Positions 52,208 through 63,455 of a stretch of DNA of 64,000 bases are shown here, piece after piece. Every line of letters begins with the position of its first letter. Positions within the stretch are counted from its first letter, which is position 1. The notes beneath the pieces are model-generated. The model saw only the letters and a list, made by a program, of their open reading frames with translations. It was not told the DNA's origin and made no database searches. Both the position numbers and the translations under genes were made by a program. Origin of the DNA: Anniella stebbinsi (taxonomy: Eukaryota > Chordata > Lepidosauria > Squamata > Anniellidae); NCBI GenBank assembly GCA_029215795.1, contig JARDYH010000006.1:26055501-26119500 (forward strand). Direction: 5' to 3'.

Positions 52208-53734
52208 CACCCAGGTAAGGAGCGCACCGCGGGGCGGGTGTCGTGAGGGGGGCAGCCGCTTCCCGGGCTCCTTCGCCGCCACCGCCGCCGGGTCTACCGG
52301 CGCCGCTGGGCTCGTAAGGCCAGCGGCCACGCGGAAGAGGCAGGGGAGGGCCGATTGGATCCAGCCCTCACCTGCCTCTTCCGCGCGGGTGGTGACGGAG
52401 GACCTGGCACGGCCGCACGGGCGACGGAGGACCCTGCGCGGGCGGCGGAGGAAGAACCCGGCGGTAGGTCCAGGCTGGTTTTTTTGGGGGGGTGGCTTGG
52501 TGGGGGGGTTGTTTTGGGTGGGGGAGGCGGACCGGGATTTTCATTTTTAAAATCTGGTCACCCTAGAGAAGGATGTTTCATCCTCGGCTCCTGCACGGCC
52601 AAGTGCAGTAGCCGAGGATGAAACATTTGCTGCTCCTGAGGATGAAACATTTGCGACTAGAATCTTGGAGTTACAGTCTAACGACTAAGACTCTACTCGC
52701 AAATTAAATAACAATTATACATTTATGTTATTTAAACTATAAATATCGCGAAATAATGTTTTTTCCTCAAAGTGACACACCACCCGAGTTGTGCTCAGTT
52801 TTTTGGCGAAGTTTGACACACCAAGCTCAAAAGGTTGCCCATCACTGATCTACATCTTGGCCATGATGTGTGATCCTTGTCTAAAAGACAGAGTCTGCAG
52901 TGCCAATTCTAGGCTGGGGTGGGTGGAATTGCTAGTGGGGGACGTTTGGGCTGTGCGGGAAATCAGGCTTGGGCAGGCAGCGGCGGCAGAGGAGGAGGAG
53001 GCCACGGCTTCCAGGGTCAGCAGTCCCTGCAGCAGCAGAAGCAGCATCCCTCCCAGCAGGACCAGCAGAGGTCTTGGGTTCTGGGCAAATGCCCTACAGA
53101 AAGGGGTTGGTCAGGCAGGCAACCAACCCACCTGGCAGGACGATGCTGCAACTGCTGTGCAGCATTACCTGGTGGAAGCCAAGGAGAACATCTCCATAGA
53201 ACCCCTGGCCTACTGGTCATCGCAGAGCCAGATGTGGCCAGATCTGGCTCAGGTGGCCCAAGATAGACTGAGCTGCCCGCCAACCAGTGTTCCATGCGAG
53301 CGGGTGTTCTCGATGGTGGGCGATGTTGTGTCACCCCACCGCTTTCGTTTGGACGCTGAGTTAGTGGAGCAGCTTGTCTTTCTCAAAGCGAACCTGCCCC
53401 TGCTGGGACACCCCACCCTCAAGCCCTCTGGGTAGTGAGAGACCCGCCTTTCATTAAGTTGGGTAGACTCGACTTTTGTGTTCATAATTTTTTTTATTTG
53501 CTATTTTTACAGCTCAGTAACTCAACTCTGATGGCAGGATTCCAAGGGATCCTGTTTCTCCTACCATAAACTATTGGGATGCTAAGCATCACACACTGAC
53601 TATGGTTTAGTCCTGCCTTCATCTGTTTGCCTGCCAGCCAGTTTGCCGCCTTTGTGAGGTAACTGGATCTCTGGGTAAAGGCCCTGAGTTCTAAGGCATA
53701 CTTGTGCAAAGAGCTAGCAACTGGCACTCCGCCT

Positions 53735-54350
53735 GCATCTGCTCATCTCTGGCAGCATCTGCCTGCATCTGCCCACCTGTGCCTGCTGCCTGCATCTGCC
53801 TACACCTGCCTGCCTGCATGGGTATGGCCTTCCTCCTCCTCCTCCTCCTCCTCCTCCTCCTCCTCCTCCTTGTGGACTCCATCAGTGAGAGACTGTCAAA
53901 ACAACCCTCACACCTTGACTTTTGATTTGGGACACTGCTCCAGCCAATGTGCCCACCTCTGGGCAAGAGAACAGCCTGCCTGATTGACTGAACCTGCCTG
54001 CATCTGCCCACCTGAGCCTGCTGCCCACCTGAGCCTGCCTGCATGTCCCTGCATCTGCCCACCTGTGCCTGCTGCCCACCTGAGCCTGCCTGCATGTCCC
54101 TGCATCTGCCCACCTTAGCCTGCTGCCCACCTGAGCCTGCCTGCATGTGCCTGCATCTGCCCACCTGAATCTGCTGCCTGCATCTGCCCACCTGTGCCTG
54201 CTGCCCACCTGAGCCTGCCTGCATGTGCCTGTAACTGCCCACCTGAGTCTGCTGCCTGCATTTGCCCACCTGAGCCTGCTGCCCACCTGAGCCTGCCTGC
54301 ATCTGCCTGCATCTGCCCACCTCTGCCAACCTGCCTGTCTACATCTTCCT
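53735..54350 (-). repeat. Minisatellite of CCTGCATCTGCCCACCTG-type units, with (TCC)n at 53828-53870
   Basis: Words CTGCCTGCATCTGCCCACCT, GAGCCTGCTGCCCACCTGAG and TGCATGTGCCTGC recur about twelve times in mixed order. On the minus strand it yields long Gln/Ala/Gly-rich frames (up to 212 codons) that are products of the repeat. Thirteen or so TCC triplets at 53828-53870 interrupt it. It lies just 3' of the hAT transposase; 53436-53734 between them has no feature. Confidence 0.88.
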
Positions 54351-54779
54351 ACCTGCCTCCCACCTGTGCCTGGGAATCGTCTGGCTCGACGTCTGGCTGG
54401 TAAGTTGTATTGGGCCCGCCTTGCAGGGCTGCTTGTAGTACTGTCTTAGATGTGGTTTAAAAATCTAGTTGTCCTTGGAGGAGAGGCAAACTCCCTCATA
54501 AATTTGTTGAACAAGCTATGTCACTTGAGTCCACTAGTCCCCCTACAGCCCTTCGGTAAGGTTCCCAACTTTAAGGACTAGCTCTTTAAAAATGAGGATT
54601 TCTCAGCAGCAGCATGGAGTGAATTACCACCAGAAAAAACAGTGCATGTGTTGTTGACAGCTTACTTCTGAGTAACAGCTGCAGCTGTGCATCTGAAATT
54701 GGGCACAGATGAGTCCCCTCAAGGCCATCTGCGAGATGCCCATGAGGACGACGTCTCTTGAAAAAGGAGCACTTATGCC

Positions 54780-55039
54780 ACCTGAAACAGTGGATTTTGA
54801 CAACTTAATTCCAAGTAACACTTGCACCGATTGTTCTGTAATTTGGCACACATGACTAGCAACACTCAGTCTGCACTGTGACCAAGTTTTGAACCTGTAA
54901 CTTGGAAAATTAAGAAGTTTTAGGCCTTTCTGACTCTAAAATCAACTCTCTATAGGGCAAAATGTAGAAATGATATAATATCGAATTTCCAATAATTATT
55001 GGAAATACAATATGATATTTTCGGGCGTGCACATCCCTA
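54780..55039. mobile_element. Right end of a TAGGGATGTGCAC hAT-type element
   Basis: Ends GGGCGTGCACATCCCTA at 55023-55039. Upstream GTAATTTGGCACACATGACT and CTGCACTGTGACCAAGTTTT resemble the repeated units of the 11151-13014 element. No left end was found nearby; 54351-54779 is unassigned. Confidence 0.6.
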
Positions 55040-55259
55040 ACTTGCATAAATTCTATCACAGTGAAGATTCATCATGAACAGCAATAAAATACTAATGGCC
55101 CTGTAAGCACCTTCATTTAAGGCTGTAATCTTATATTAATTAATCTGAGAGTAAACTTTATTGAAATTAGTCGGACTTATTTCTGAGTTTTCTTTTGTCA
55201 GTTTTCTTTTGGCTGAACATTTCTCTCCCTGATTGGGATTTCTGTTCTCTGCACACTGA

Positions 55260-55620
55260 GGCAGTGCAGGGCCACCTCTCCATGGCACTGGGTGCGGTGC
55301 GCAGCAGTGGTGCCCGGTGGCGCGCCACGCATTAACGCTCCTTCTGGCGATCTACACTGGAAGGAACGCCAAGGCAGCTTTTCCTGGCACCACCGGCGCC
55401 ACCGTGTATGCGGCTGCCCGGCGGCAGCTGGAGGAGCAGCAGGGAGCATTGGCTCCCCTACTCTAAGGTAAGTCTTTTTTAAATTTATTTTTTTAAATGG
55501 GGGGAAGGACTGTGGAGGCACGGAGGTTAGGTTTTATTTTTTAAACTTAATTTTTTTTAATGGGGGAGAGGACTGTGGAGGAGCGGAGGTGGTGCAGCAA
55601 GCTTATGGCTCGCTGGTCCA
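55260..55620. repeat. GC-rich segment with a duplicated TTTTTTAAA...GGACTGTGGAGG unit
   Basis: ATTTTTTTAAATGGGGGGAA followed by GGACTGTGGAGGCACGGAGG (about 55484-55528) is repeated as TTTTTTTTAATGGGGGAGAG and GGACTGTGGAGGAGCGGAGG (about 55551-55591). CTCTAAGGTAAGTC at about 55461 again shows GGTAAG at the edge of a GC-rich block. Family unknown. Confidence 0.5.
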
Positions 55621-57353
55621 CCCTTCCCTACCCAGCCCATGGTGACCAATCAGTGGTCGCCATAGACTGGGCACGCCTCCCAGAAGCTCCGGAGTAACAG
55701 TGACAGACGGCAAAAGCCGTTGTCGCATTGTTCAAACTTTAAAAAGTCAGGCTTTTGCTCCTAGATGGCTTCGGATTGGCGGCAGCATCATGTAATCCAC
55801 TTGCTGCCAATTCGAAGCCACCGTGACAGAAAGTGCCTGTTTAGAGGTACTCCAGGAGATATTTGGATAAAAGGAGGGAAAGATCCTTGTCTAGCATTGT
55901 GATAGTTTCTCATTGATAAACCAGAAGTTGAAACAAGCTAAGAGGTGCTAGTGAGAAGTGACTGCAACACACCTTTAGTCCATTGTGTTCCATGTCTAAT
56001 TTTTGCAGGGTAATAGTATTTTATACTCTTTCTGAATGCTTGTTTGCTAGTTTGTTGTAGTAGGTTTTTCTGCACTTGTCAACTGCTTCATTTGTTCAGT
56101 GGTAGCAGTGTGCTGCATCTGAGTATGGATCCTTACTTTAAATGGATATGAGAAAGGTGATGGGGAAAGAGTGTTGAATGTTAGGAAAGGTGAGACTATA
56201 GTCATCCAGTGAAGGATTTGCAGTAAGAAAATATATTTGAAGGAAGGGAAGACTACAACACCAAAAGCTCCAAAAGTAGGCGTGAGTGAAGTTAATTTCA
56301 GATACATTGAATGTCTCACTTGTTCTTTATTCCAGTGATTTTAACATTAAGATATTATGCCTTAATTGTGAGCTGTAGAATCAGACATGTGACCAAAGCC
56401 ATGTTGGGGTGCGCATGCCTCCTTGGGGACTGGCCATGTTGGGGTGTCCTCCTTTTTGGTTTCCAAATCTAAACATGAGCACAGCAGAAAAGTATATGTA
56501 TAAATTACTGTTGTGCCAAAAAATTCTTCCACATATTTTTTGACCATTCTCATTCAATTTGATATTTTAAAAACTGCTTTCAAAAAGAAATTCAAAGGAG
56601 AAGAAATTACAAAGACATTCTCATGGGTTTTGTTGTAGGTTCTTGTGCTTACCTTGCCATGATGTGGCTGAGAAGTGTGCACGAGTCTCCTGCCTTTCAT
56701 TGTACAATCATTGTACTATCTGGCAGCCTGAAACTCCCATGGCTTCTTGCGTTTCCCACCTAGGGGGAGATATCATGGGGTAATTCCTCCTATAGGGCTT
56801 TTTCAGGTGAAGAAGTGCAGGCAGCCTGGGAGACTGCAGAGCAATAAAGAGATGTGTAATAAAAAGAAAACACACACACAGCACCCTCAGCCACCTCACA
56901 GTTCACAGGGGTAAAATAAGCCATAACCATAATTTGCAAATTGTCCTCTTACCCATGCCACAACCCCTACTACAAACCATGGGTTGTGGCTTGGGTAAGA
57001 AGCCACTCTGGCTGCACACTGCACCAAGTTCGGACAACACAGCAATCCATGCTGCATTGTGGTTATGGAAATTGTGGATAATTATGAAAATAATTATGCA
57101 AAGGTTACCAGAGCTAGGCTATCACTGTCCAGATAAGCACACAGTTGGTATATCAGCCTGAGCTATTGAAAGATGCAATGTGCTATTGAGTCCACCTGTA
57201 CCTCTAGTGACAATCATGGACCCAAGAGTGCCCCCCGAATTATGCTTGTTCATGAAAAAGGTAATCTCTGAGAGGAGGTCTGATCATTTAGTTTCATATG
57301 TCTCTTTTATAACCTGATAGTATGCACACTCTATTCAGAGGGTTATAAGGAAA

Positions 57354-57437
<84 letters not shown>

Positions 57438-58985
57438 GGAGAGATCCACAGAACATTCAGGGCAGGAGATGCCAGTAATATAGACAGCTGCTCCCCAAAC
57501 TGTGTGGATGGATGGGCTGCCTGGAGAGCTACGAAAGGTCTAATCCTGCCTGCAGTGCAAAGTCAGTTTTATGGCTATAGCACTTGTTTCCTGTAGAGCT
57601 GAACAAAAGCCCCTTTCTCTGACAAAGAATGAGCTACAGTTGCAGATGGCCTCCCTGGATGGAGATGCTGGGGCTGGGCAGGCAAAAGCTTCGGCCCAGC
57701 AATAAAGTTACGAGGGTCTGCAAAAGCAAAGGGAACACCAGGGCCCTTGTGTCTGACCTGCTCAGCCTGGGTCAGTGACCTCACTAGTGAGCTAAAGGCT
57801 GAGACTGTGGAAAGGGCATGAGGTGACTTCATATGGAAAGAATGTCAACCCCCTTTGTTTTTCAGTAGTGGTGTATTCATCCTAGTATTCATCCTCAAAT
57901 AATCCACAACATTTTGCACTACCCCTTCATTTCATCCTTTGATACAACCCTTTGTCTATTCTGTTCTATTTCATTGTGCATTGTGCTTTATAGAGTAATA
58001 GAAGTGCAAGGCAAATCTCTGCCCGATGAGGCTTACAATCTTATTTTAGACCATCAAGAAGAGGAGACACACAAAGAGAGGAAAGGGAAGAGAGAAAGAG
58101 AAAGAAAAAGAGAAGGGTAATATCAGTATCAAAAATTTATTAGGCAACCTAAAATAGGTTTTAGCCAAAAAGAAGGGTAATAAAAGATGGGTAGAATGGG
58201 AGATTCAAAGTGTTGATGTGAGCAAATACTGCTCTATGTACTTGTGTTTCATTTCAGTTAGACACAGGAGCAGGGATATTTTGGAATATGAGAACATAAG
58301 GAAAGAGACTACGAGCGTCATCAGATAGGTGGGGTTTTCATATATTCCCTGCCGTCGCCATGGCTTCCTGCTGCTGCCTCACAGCAGTGATGGTGTCTTT
58401 ACACAGGGAGAGAAAGAGGAAGCAGCAATGACCATGTGGCCCATTCAGGGACTGTTTATATCATGCCACTTTTCCTGCACACAGCAGGAAATGGCAGCAC
58501 ATCCCTTTTTCCCCTTGTTTTATAAAGACAGATTAAAAGGGGTCTATTTTGCGATGGAAAAATGAGCGGAAGAAGCAGGAGGCAGGACAACAATGTCTAA
58601 AGGATGTGCAAACATCCATAAATGGGCAGTAGTGCTCTCAGAACCTGCTATTGCCAGTACCACATTCTACCACCTACTCTGGTAGGATTGCCTGGACGCA
58701 ACCCAGTGTTCTGTACTGTACCTTTACATTTATGCAGATGAGGTAGCCATGGAATTCCTGCCTGTTCTTCCTTGGTCCTATTGTCCATATGGGAGAAACT
58801 ATATCTGTCTCAACTTCAACTGCAATGGGGGACTTAAATTTATGGCATGGATCTTGCATTTCTCTCTTCATTTACATTCACCAAGTCAAGTTATAAATTC
58901 CAGGATCCAAAATACTTGTGAAGTGAGTAATACAAGAAACCACACTGTGCATTTTTCTAGTATCTTTAGCCATACCATGACTTTA
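55621..58985. other. Non-coding; (GT)n/(GA)n at 57353-57431
   Basis: A compound GT then GA microsatellite of about 78 bp. GTTCGGACAACACAGCAATC at about 57031 is a MITE-like scrap shared with 63655-63670. A purine-rich AGAGAAAG run lies at 58060-58118. No protein domain is recognised in any frame. Confidence 0.5.
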
Positions 58986-58989
58986 AGAA

Positions 58990-59152
58990 GTCTTTTAACA
59001 GCTGCGTACCAGGCAGACATTCAACTGATGCAGCTTCAGAACATAAGAGGAGTCATGCAGGGTCAGCTAAAGGGCCAATCTAGTCCAATGCTCTGTTCAC
59101 ACAGTGGCCAAACAGCTGTCGACCAGGAAACCGCATGCAGGACACATTTATT
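58990..59152 (+). mobile_element. Sauropsid CR1-associated repeat segment
   Basis: AGAACATAAGAGGAGTCATG, GGGCCAATCTAGTCCA and CACACAGTGGCCAAACAGCT are a segment I know as widespread in reptile genomes near CR1-type 3' ends. No protein. Confidence 0.45.
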
Positions 59153-60245
59153 CACAGAATGAAATTTAATAGGGATAAATGCCAAGTTCTACACCTAGGA
59201 AAAAGAAACCAAATGCACAATTACAAGATGGGGGATACTTGGCTAAGCAGAGTACAAACGAGAAGGATCTTGGAATTGTTATTGATCACAAGCTGCATAT
59301 GAGCCAACAGTGTGATGTGGCTGCAAACAAAGCAAATGCTATTTTGGGCTGGATTAATAGAAGTATCGTTTCCAAATCGCACGAGGTACTGGTTCCCCTC
59401 AATTCGGCACTGGTCAGGCCTCATTTTGAGTATTGTGACTAGGCTGACCATATGAAAAGGAGGACAGGGCTCATGTAACTTTAACAGTTGTAGAGAAAAG
59501 GGAATTTCAGCCAGTGTCATTTGTATGCAATTAGTTCTTGATGAAATTCCCTCTTCATCATAACAGTTAAAGTTGCAGGGGCCCTGCCTTCTTTTGTATA
59601 TGGTCACTCTAGTATAGTGCATGCAACTTTAACTGTTGTGATGAAGAGGGAATTTAACCAGGAACTAATTGCATACAAATTACACTGACTGAAATTCCCT
59701 TTTCTCTACATCTGTTAAAGTTACATGAGCCCTGTCCTCCTTTTCATATGGTTAGCCTAATTGTGACCAGTTCTGGGCACCACACTTCAAGAAGGATGTG
59801 GACAAGCTGGAGAGGGTTCAGAGGAGGGCAACAAAGATGATTAGGGGTCTGGAAACAAAGCCCTATGAGAGATTGAAAGAACTAGGCATGTTTAGCCTGG
59901 AAAAGAGAAGACTGAGGAGAGACATGATAGCACTCTTCAAATACTTGAAACGTTGTCACACAGAAGAGGGCCAGGATGTCTTCTCGATCATCCCAGAATG
60001 CAGGACACGGAATAATGGGCTCAAGTTACAAGAAGCCAGATTCCGGCTGGACATCAGCAAAAACTTCCTGACTGTTAGAACAGTATGACAATGGAACCAA
60101 TTACCTCCCACGCTAGAGGCATTCAAGAGACACTGGTCAACCATCTGTCAGGGATGCTTTAAGGTAAGATTCCTGCATTGAGCAGGGGGTTGGACTTGAT
60201 GGCCTTATAGGCCCCTTCCAACTCTACTATTCTATGATTCTATGA
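59153..60245 (+). mobile_element. CR1 LINE 3' fragment, split by a 320-bp MITE
   Basis: Starts TTCACAGAATGAAATTTAAT (RT C-terminal), continues [18 protein letters not shown] and [16 protein letters not shown] (frame 59179-59442), is interrupted at 59440-59759, and resumes QFWAPHF then [20 protein letters not shown] and [18 protein letters not shown] (frame 59798-60088). Tail ends TATTCTATGATTCTATGA at about 60244. One frameshift near the C-terminus. Confidence 0.9.
59440..59759. mobile_element. 320-bp hAT MITE, copy 3
   Basis: Ends TAGGCTGACCATATG and CATATGGTTAGCCTA, with the exact 8-bp duplication ATTGTGAC at 59432-59439 and 59760-59767. The CR1 frame on either side confirms the empty site. 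Confidence 0.95.
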
Positions 60246-60299
60246 CATGAGTGCAATAGCACCCTCCCACCCATGTTCCCCAACAACTGGTATTGTTGG

Positions 60300-61075
60300 T
60301 ATCCTCGAATACTGGAGGTAGCACATAGCCATCAGGACTAGTAGCCATTGATAACCTTCTTGTCCAGGAATTTATCCAACCCCCTTTTAAAGCCATTCAA
60401 ATTGGTGGCTATCACTATATTTTGTGTAGCAAATTCTATTTTTTAATTATGCTGTGTGAAGAAATACTTCCTTTTAATTCTCCTGAATCAGCTTCATGGG
60501 ATGATCCCATGTTCTACTATTTTGAGAAAGGGAGAAAAATGTCTTCCTATCCACATTCTCTACACCATGCATAATTTTGTACACCTCTCTCACGTCTTCC
60601 CTTAGCCTCCTTTTTCCGAGCAAAACAGTTGCAACTGTTGTAACCCTCCCTTATAGGGGGATGCTCCAGCTCTTTGATCTTCCAGTTCTCTTGTATAAAG
60701 GCTACTCTTCGGGATATGTTTTGTATTTTGGTTAGAAGATCATCAGTTTTATATTGCAGTTCTTTGAGAACTTTGGGAGGGATACCATATAGGCCCAGTG
60801 ATTTATTTGTTCTCAATTTATCAGTAAGGTTGAGAACTTCAACTTTTGTCACCACTTTTTGCCTCAGTTCCTCAAACTCCCTTCCTGAAAACATCAGTTC
60901 AGACACAGGTCTCTGTCCTTTACCTTCTGCAGTGAAGACCAATGAGAAGAATTCATTCAACTTCTCTGCAATCTCCCTCTCTTTCATTAGTACTCATTTA
61001 ACTCTATTGTCATCCAGTGGGCCAACTGCTTCTATAGATGGTTTTCTGCTTCTGATATATAATGGGCAATACTTA
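60300..61075 (-). mobile_element. CR1-group LINE fragment, second subfamily
   Basis: Minus frame 60987-60547: KLNEFFSLVFTAEGKG, FSGREFEELRQKVVTKVEV and PPKVLKELQYKTDDLLTKIQ, the pre-RT region also seen at 21480-21160. The left part (60300-60660) is a 3' portion of the same group. It provides the empty-site reference for Harbinger-like copy C. Confidence 0.8.
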
Positions 61076-61394
61076 TGGAGATTTATTGAGGGGGACAATA
61101 AACAGTAACTTCAGGAGGCTCTGGAAATTGCATGTCTCCCCCTGCACCAGTGAGGGCCCTTTAAGTCCCTCATTGGTGCAAAGGGGGGAACACTTGCGTT
61201 TTGAAGCCTTCAGAAATTGCACATTTCCCTTCACTGTGTTAATGGCAGCCACCATTAATGCAGCAGGGTGAAAGGACCAGAAGCCAGGGTGGGAGGTGCG
61301 CATGGCCCAGTTCGCAGGGGCAGGCTGAAGCAGTGATGGGGTGAGTGCTGGCGGGGTGAGCACTCACCAATTTCAGCTGCCCCTAATCTGTCCT
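61076..61394. other. Non-coding gap between two CR1 pieces
   Basis: TTGCATGTCTCCCCCTGCAC and TTGCACATTTCCCTTCACTG hint at an internal inverted or direct repeat; no domain. Confidence 0.4.
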
Positions 61395-61630
61395 GTATCT
61401 TCTACAGTGAAGACCAATGAGAAGAATTCATTTAACTTCTCTGCAATCTCCCTGTCCTTCTTTAGTATTCCTCTAACTCCATTGTCATCCAATGGTCCAA
61501 TTGCATCCCTAGCTGGTTTTCTTCTTCTGATATATTTAAAGAATTCTATATTGTTGGCCTTGATATTGTTAGTGATATGCTCTTCAAAATGCTTTTTTGC
61601 ATCTTTTATTGTCTGCTTATTTATGCTGAT
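61395..61630 (-). mobile_element. CR1-group fragment overlapping in content with 60925-61065
   Basis: AGTGAAGACCAATGAGAAGA and TTCTCTGCAATCTCCCTGTC repeat the sequence at about 60933-60985, and the piece then continues AATTCTATATTGTTGGCC beyond it. Confidence 0.75.
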
Positions 61631-61635
61631 GTCAC

Positions 61636-61760
61636 GTAGCTCTACTTCTCCTTTTCATCTTCATCAGGTGAGGCTGTGAATGTGCCTGGCTGCGACAATG
61701 GACTGGATGTGGGCTAATAACCTGAAACTCAATCAAGACAAGACTGATACGCTGGGCAGT
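61636..61760 (+). mobile_element. L2-like LINE scrap
   Basis: CTACTTCTCCTTTTCATCTT and CATCAGGTGAGGCTGTGAAT then GGACTGGATGTGGGCTAATA match the region just after the YADD motif in the copies at 30894-31941 and 37190-37802. Confidence 0.8.
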
Positions 61761-62696
61761 AGGATTGTGCGGAGCAGCACTGCTTTGCTTTGAATTTTGA
61801 AACAAAGCTCCATTGAGGGGCTGCTCCACTTCAAATTTTGAAGCAGCTCTGTTGCTCTACTTCGTCAAATAATCCATTGAATAACTGCTCCATTTTCGAA
61901 TAACCACTCCATTATAGTCAATGGGAATTTACAAAGAATTAACAAAGGTGTGTACAGCTCTGTCTTTTTTAAAGATAAAGAGATGGAAGTTAGCACCATG
62001 GTAGAGCTTAAGTAGGGATTTATCCATGCCAAGTTGGAAGCAGATCTGTTCATCCTTTGATTTTTAGAATTTTTTTTAATTTCAAGGGTTTAAAATTATT
62101 GTTTTTGAAAAACCGCTGGAGCCATACCTTTCAAACTCAGATTGTCAAACCTCCTCTTTGGGATCTTGCACCTTGAGCAAGTTTCAGCTCTTGACATCAA
62201 GGGGATCTCCAGTTTTTAGCTAAGAAGTGCCGGGCGGGCAGGGCACCTTTCCTGGCACAGACGTAGTGGCCAGCTGGGCACCTGGAGCTCAGCAGAAGCA
62301 AGGCATCCACAGATCAAATGTGGGAAAGAAGAGGTCACTTGAAGCAGTCCACAGGGCAAAACAGAATGGGCCAGAGGCTTTTTTCTCAGAATTCCACATT
62401 AAGGCTCATCCTTAAAGAAAAACTCTCACAACCAACAGTGAGGTACCAGTCGAGAGAGAGGCTCTCACCTTTGTGGATGCCATGTTGCTGTGGATCATAG
62501 AATCATAGAATAGATGTTGGAACCTGGCATGTCATTGCTTTGCTTCGCTACCCCTTCCCTTCCACTTAACTTTGTTCCCTTGCGAGCTAGGCTCTGTCTG
62601 CACTGCTGGCGTGCAATGCAGAATGTTTGAAGTGTGTCAGAGAAAAATAGATAGCTTTGTGGCTTTGGCTGGCATGCATATCTCTTAGAGATGGAG
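61761..62696. other. Non-coding
   Basis: A short CR1 tail scrap GGATCATAGAATCATAGAAT lies at about 62493. TTTCGAATAACCACTCCATT and related GCTCCA/TTCGAA words repeat at 61790-61920. No gene. Confidence 0.4.
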
Positions 62697-63154
62697 GGAG
62701 CTGGCAGGAGAAGTTTTTTAAAACGAGTCACCAGATGCAACCAAGCTATAAGCTGATACCCTACCCCCGGTTGCAGTTGGACTGTTGTGAGACATTAGCA
62801 GAGAGATAGAGAGAGGGAGGGAGATTGTTTGAGGCTGGAGGCTTTGGTTTGATTGCAATGACATAGAGAGAGCGAGAGAGACAACAGAGGTTGGCTGGCT
62901 GGCAAAAGGCAGAGAGAGGCTGAAGGCAACCCAGATGCACCTGTTGCTTGGCCCTGACAGGCTGGCTTGCCACCCAGAGTGTTGTAAGAGTGCATCAGTG
63001 TCGAGTGGATGTGCGGGAGGAGAGGAGGTGGAGGCAGCTGGTGGCAGAAGTTTTTAAAACAAAAGTCACCAGACGTGACCAAGCAATAAGCTGTCACTCT
63101 ACCCTGGACCACAGGATACAAGAGCGCAGCCTGGCTGGACCATCAGGACACTTT

Positions 63155-63196
<42 letters not shown>

Positions 63197-63260
63197 TTGA
63201 GGCTGGAGGCTTTGGTTTGGCTGCAATGACTTAGAGAGAGAGACAGCAGAGGCTACACAG
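62697..63260. repeat. Diverged tandem duplication (offset about 340 bp) with GA microsatellites
   Basis: AGAAGTTTTTTAAAACGAGT then GTCACCAGATGCAACCAAGC at about 62709 recurs as AGAAGTTTTTAAAACAAAAG and GTCACCAGACGTGACCAAGC at about 63046; TTGAGGCTGGAGGCTTTGGT recurs at about 62828 and 63196. (GA)n occurs in both, longest at 63157-63191. Confidence 0.85.
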
Positions 63261-63417
63261 ACAACTCAGAGACACTTGTTGTAACTTAGCCCCACGGTGC
63301 TGTCATACAACACATGGCATTAGAAAGAAGATCTCAGAGTTGCGTATTTGAGCAGGAAGTAGACAGGAGTTCAAAGTCTGTGCAAAGTGGTGACAATGCA
63401 CAAGCCTTGAGAAGCAT

Positions 63418-63455
63418 GGAGATAGAGATAGATAGAGATAGAGATAGAGATAGAT
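63418..63455. repeat. (GATAGA)n microsatellite
   Basis: About six GATAGA units. Confidence 0.95.

Larger units (their letters stand above)
51096..52565. mobile_element. TAGGGTGACCAGA element with GC-rich palindromes
   Basis: Left end TAGGGTGACCAGATG, right end AAAATCTGGTCACCCTA: the same termini as the 320-bp MITEs. No 8-bp duplication is found (CCGCATTA on the left, GAGAAGGA on the right), so the ends may have been altered. The interior is GC-rich, contains a 204-bp palindrome (51768-51971), a second at about 52003-52207 and a half copy at 52250-52385, and holds a solo LTR. No coding frame with a domain. Confidence 0.75.
51009..52847. mobile_element. hAT-type element with CAGTGATGG ends, inserted in the transposase
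   Basis: Left end CAGTGATGGTGAACCTATGA, right end (reverse complement) CAGTGATGGGCAACCTTTTG, flanked by the exact 8-bp duplication ATCTACAT at 51001-51008 and 52848-52855. Its own sequence is only 51009-51095 and 52566-52847; the rest is a later insertion. No coding capacity. Confidence 0.9.
49200..53435 (+). pseudogene. hAT transposase (ZBED-like) broken by nested insertions
   Basis: N-terminus low-complexity, then a BED-type finger: WGSMVWDHSEVAADPLFVVC, CQHCKAAISRGKN and NMHYHLRRNHH (about 49600-49740). After two frameshifts (about 50045 and 50160) the main catalytic part runs 50167-51000: YMVTDGGANMVRAV (catalytic Asp), CCIAHILNLIVRGGLG and DIVTCWNSTYLMLECM. The frame is cut after KDRIYI at 51008 by an insertion and resumes at 52856 with LAMMCDPCLKDRVC. 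The C-terminal dimerisation domain is intact: EPLAYWSSQSQMWPDLAQVA and CERVFSMVGDVVSPHRFRLD, ending at 53435. hAT transposases excise and integrate DNA with 8-bp duplications. Dead here. An empty-site join of the two halves is exact after one TSD copy is removed. Confidence 0.9.

Noticed and set aside
53691..54329. 212-codon and 134-codon Gln/Ala/Gly-rich frames on the minus strand
   Set aside because: All three frames stay open because the minisatellite unit length and composition lack stops; no domain or start context.
53735..54350. CRISPR-like repeat-spacer appearance
   Set aside because: Units vary in length and order, there are no unique spacers of constant size, no cas genes, and the DNA is vertebrate.
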